Assembly: GCA_029865195.1 (NCBI GenBank) | Contig: JAOUHH010000139.1 | Coordinates: forward strand, 1 to 7,390 | Length of the DNA: 7,390 nt | Source of the DNA: Desulfobulbaceae bacterium | GTDB taxonomy: Bacteria > Desulfobacterota > Desulfobulbia > Desulfobulbales > UBA5123 | Direction of reading: 5' to 3' | Shown: positions 5,919 through 7,390 of the stretch, in pieces | Layout of the letters: every line of letters begins with the position of its first letter | Position numbering within the stretch: position 1 is the first letter of the stretch | Notes under the pieces: generated by a model | Database searches by the model: none | Told to the model about the DNA's origin: nothing | The model's input: only the letters and a program-made list of their open reading frames with translations | Position numbers and translations under genes: made by a program

Positions 5919-6161
5919 GTGGCCGATAAATATGATTTGAGAGACTGGCTCATTGAAGCCCTAAAGCAAAACGGGAATAGGGGCACCATTATTGAAGTCT
6001 GCAAATTTATCTGGGCCAAATACGAAAAAGATTTACGAGCATCAGGGAACCTATTTTACACTTGGCAGTACGATGTTAGATGGGCAGCAACAGAATTAAG
6101 AAAAACAGGAAGAATGAAACCGGCGCATCTCTCCCCGCAGGGAATTTGGGAGTTGATATAG
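5919..6161 (+). CDS. Small winged-helix-like protein paired with a restriction-type nuclease
   Basis: 80 residues from a GTG start, supported by AAAGGAG (5906-5912) six bases upstream. The protein reads MADKYDLRDWLIEALKQNG..., with IIEVCKFIWAKYEKDL in the middle and a tail YDVRWAATELRKTGRMKP...SPQGIWELI. The pattern of three helices followed by a short beta wing ending in GIWEL resembles the winged-helix fold of Mrr N-terminal-like domains that accompany restriction enzymes. No catalytic residues are evident, so it is probably a DNA-binding subunit or a regulator of the nuclease encoded eight bases downstream. Base composition is much richer in A and T than that of the genes to the left, suggesting horizontal acquisition together with its partner. 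The fold assignment rests on my reading of the pattern and is moderate in confidence. Confidence 0.8.
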   Translation: MADKYDLRDWLIEALKQNGNRGTIIEVCKFIWAKYEKDLRASGNLFYTWQYDVRWAATELRKTGRMKPAHLSPQGIWELI

Positions 6162-6169
6162 GCAAAGCA

Positions 6170-6676
6170 ATGAAAATAAGACTACAAACATTTTCATATC
6201 GTTTCGCTGAACAAGTCCTGAATAGCCGTCTATCCCTAAAACAAGAAATTGAATCTATCCTACATCACCCATCTATAAAAATTCCTGACCTTTCTCGGCC
6301 ATATTTCAACGAAATTCTTGACAATTTATTTAAAAAGAATGGCTGGGAGTCCCAACCAGCTGTTTTCGACGAACCGCGAGACCCCTCTGCAAAGATGGAC
6401 TTTTTAAAAGAAAGAGTTGGTGTCGAAGTCGAGTTTGGTCATTCGTCATTCATTGGCATTGACCTACTTAAATTTCAGGTAGCTTCTTACTCAGGTTTGG
6501 ACAAAATTGATTTAGGGGTTTACATCGTTACTACAAATTCATTCCAAAAAAGAATGAAAAGCGAAGTAGGTCAAAAGTGGGAAGGCAGTTTATCTTTTGA
6601 AAAAGTCACACGTTATTTACCACATTTTAAAAGCGCGATCCAGGTTCCAATCTTTGTGATAGGAATTGATATGTAA
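6170..6676 (+). CDS. BglII/BstYI-like type II restriction endonuclease (PD-(D/E)XK)
   Basis: 168 residues from the ATG at 6170, eight bases after the winged-helix gene stop. The open frame extends further upstream only inside that gene. The ribosome site is weak (AGGCA), so translational coupling is likely. Residues about 35-60 (IPDLSRPYFNEILDNLFKKNGWES) lead into the active-site segment KMDFLKERVGVEVEFG: Asp77, Glu86 and Glu88. The D-X8-E-V-E spacing equals that of BglII (Asp84, Glu93, Gln95), with Glu replacing Gln at the last position. The following stretch SFIGIDLLKFQVAS and GVYIVTT also fit that family. It is shorter than BglII (223 residues) and BstYI (about 200). If the kinship holds, a GATC-centred target is possible, but the sequence does not prove it. 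No DNA methyltransferase is encoded in the window. Alternatives are a repair nuclease or a methylation-dependent enzyme. Confidence 0.8.
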   Translation: MKIRLQTFSYRFAEQVLNSRLSLKQEIESILHHPSIKIPDLSRPYFNEILDNLFKKNGWESQPAVFDEPRDPSAKMDFLKERVGVEVEFGHSSFIGIDLLKFQVASYSGLDKIDLGVYIVTTNSFQKRMKSEVGQKWEGSLSFEKVTRYLPHFKSAIQVPIFVIGIDM

Positions 6677-6678
6677 AC

Positions 6679-6770
6679 GACCAACCAGGCGCTTAATCTG
6701 ACCGCGAGAACCTCGGCGGCGCTGAAGTGGCAAGTCAGGTGGCGCGGTCAGGTTACCCGTAACGTTCAAC
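6679..6770. repeat. Imperfect inverted repeat with attC-like layout
   Basis: The arms TAATCTGACCGCG (6694-6706) and CGCGGTCAGGTTA (6743-6755) pair over 13 bp with one G-U. Eight bases outside each arm lie GACCAAC (6679-6685) and GTTCAAC (6764-6770). Their inner AAC/GTT trinucleotides and outer G/C can pair while the middle is mismatched. This R''-spacer-L''-loop-L'-spacer-R' arrangement, beginning three bases after the nuclease stop codon, is what an integron cassette attC site looks like. However, the 3' box deviates from the GTTRRRY consensus and no integrase is seen. It could instead be a simple stem-loop terminator or a small mobile-repeat relic. Confidence 0.4.
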
Positions 6771-6793
6771 CACAAAGCTTTACGGAGGGCCAA

Positions 6794-7108
6794 ATGGAAC
6801 GAACAATTAAGCCAGGAGATTTCAAGTCTGTTGCAAGTACCGTCACGGTAATTGATGTTCGTCGCAAGGAAGATTTGGCCGCGTCCAATGTGGTTGTACC
6901 TGGTGCCGAATGGAAAGATCCGGCCAAGGTAGATCAATGGATAGCCGAAGTACCGAAGGACAAAGAAGTTGTCATCTATTGCGTCCGAGGCGGAAGTGTC
7001 AGCAACAGTGTGTTGGACCGTCTCCAGTCCTGCGGCGTCAAGGCCCGGTTCATCGAGGGAGGCATTGAAGGGTTGCAGGCAGCTGGTGGCGCGGTGGTCA
7101 AAAAATAA
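6794..7108 (+). CDS. Single-domain rhodanese-like sulfurtransferase
   Basis: 104 residues from the ATG at 6794, with GGAGGG (6784-6789) upstream. The rhodanese fold is shown by VTVIDVRRKEDL (residues 17-28), the active-site loop CVRGGSVS with catalytic Cys63 (residues 63-70), and the closing IEGGIEGLQAAGG (87-99). Such proteins move sulfane sulfur through a cysteine persulfide, for example from thiosulfate or polysulfide to cyanide, thiols or partner enzymes. The basic, small loop residues after Cys63 fit a sulfurtransferase rather than the longer loop of Cdc25-type phosphatases. No signal peptide is present, so it is cytoplasmic. It is followed 99 bases later by a transporter gene on the same strand. 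A functional link is possible but not demonstrated. Confidence 0.93.
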   Translation: MERTIKPGDFKSVASTVTVIDVRRKEDLAASNVVVPGAEWKDPAKVDQWIAEVPKDKEVVIYCVRGGSVSNSVLDRLQSCGVKARFIEGGIEGLQAAGGAVVKK

Positions 7109-7207
7109 AATATGTCATTACATAACAACGGTCTTCACAACTGCCACCTGCAGCGGAGCGTGAACCCCAAAGTTTTTCGCCTTGAAAAGGCTGCCTGAAG
7201 GAATGAA

Positions 7208-7390
7208 ATGTCACCTGCCCGCATATTTGTCCTGACGTCCTTGGCCATGATTGCCTTTGCGTGTAATTCGCTGCTGTGCCGCCTCGCCCTCAAACACACA
7301 CCGATTGACCCAGCCAGCTTTACAACCATCCGACTGGTTTCAGGAGCCGCAGTGCTTTGGCTGGTGGTGCGCATGCATCGCGGCTCCCAC
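7208..7390 (+). CDS. EamA/DMT-family transporter, N-terminal fragment (runs off window)
   Basis: 61 residues from the ATG at 7208, with GAAGGA about five bases upstream. An ATG at 7203 in another frame stops after ten codons. The sequence has a first hydrophobic helix (IFVLTSLAMIAFACNSLLCRLAL), then HTPIDPASFTTIRLVSGAAVLWLVVR. This SFTTIR-x-x-SGA junction before the second helix is typical of the first EamA repeat in drug/metabolite transporter superfamily proteins, ten-helix inner-membrane exporters or permeases of about 280-300 residues. The substrate cannot be judged from this fragment. The gap before it (7109-7207) has no gene and only a short TATGT/ACATA palindrome at about 7112-7125. 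Confidence 0.85.
   Translation, partial: MSPARIFVLTSLAMIAFACNSLLCRLALKHTPIDPASFTTIRLVSGAAVLWLVVRMHRGSH

Noticed and set aside
6080..6169. A longer nuclease start at 6080
   Set aside because: These 30 codons lie inside the winged-helix gene in another frame and have no ribosome site. The start at 6170 right after the upstream stop is more consistent with coupling.
1..7390. CRISPR arrays, tRNA or rRNA genes, transposase genes
   Set aside because: I saw no regularly spaced repeats, no tRNA-like cloverleaf sequences, and no transposase or integrase coding motifs on either strand.

Overview
The window looks like chromosomal DNA from an anaerobic or metal/sulfur-reducing deltaproteobacterium (Desulfuromonadales/Geobacter-like). 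This is inferred from the GC-rich coding style, the hcp operon lacking an hcr-type flavoprotein reductase, and the mix of protein families. No ribosomal or other phylogenetic marker is present, so the placement is tentative.

Region 1 (1-3280, GC-rich, plus strand) is a compact three-gene unit. It holds the 3' nine-tenths of a hybrid cluster protein gene (hcp), a zinc-ribbon/HD-domain hydrolase, and a 4Fe-4S ferredoxin-like protein with many extra cysteines, and it closes with a strong stem-loop terminator. The unit probably serves nitrosative or nitrogen-oxide stress defence: Hcp is the catalyst, the Fe-S protein a candidate electron donor, and the HD protein an accessory of unknown substrate.

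Region 2 (3313-5301) holds a convergent minus-strand gene for an exported DUF6448-like protein. Divergent from it is an ECF sigma factor gene, whose stop overlaps the start of a gene for a four-helix membrane protein, probably its anti-sigma factor. The divergent intergenic region carries two overlapping palindromes. The last 35 bases of the ferredoxin gene and of the putative anti-sigma gene are near-identical and in the same frame, so this region is bracketed by a direct repeat, and it is followed by a second strong stem-loop.

Region 3 (5300-5743) is a 5'-deleted remnant of a MocR-type aminotransferase/regulator gene. Its homology begins exactly at the right edge of that stem-loop, which marks an old rearrangement junction.

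Region 4 (about 5860-6770, visibly AT-rich) is a small cassette. It has its own promoter, an 80-residue winged-helix-like protein, and a 168-residue BglII/BstYI-like PD-(D/E)XK nuclease with no methyltransferase in view. Directly after the nuclease stop codon lies an imperfect inverted repeat whose symmetric layout resembles an integron attC site.

Region 5 (6794-7390) holds a single-domain rhodanese and the start of an EamA/DMT-type transporter gene that runs off the right edge. Regions 2-4 read as accessory DNA between more ordinary housekeeping genes. The nuclease/winged-helix cassette and the 35-base repeat are the most unusual items.
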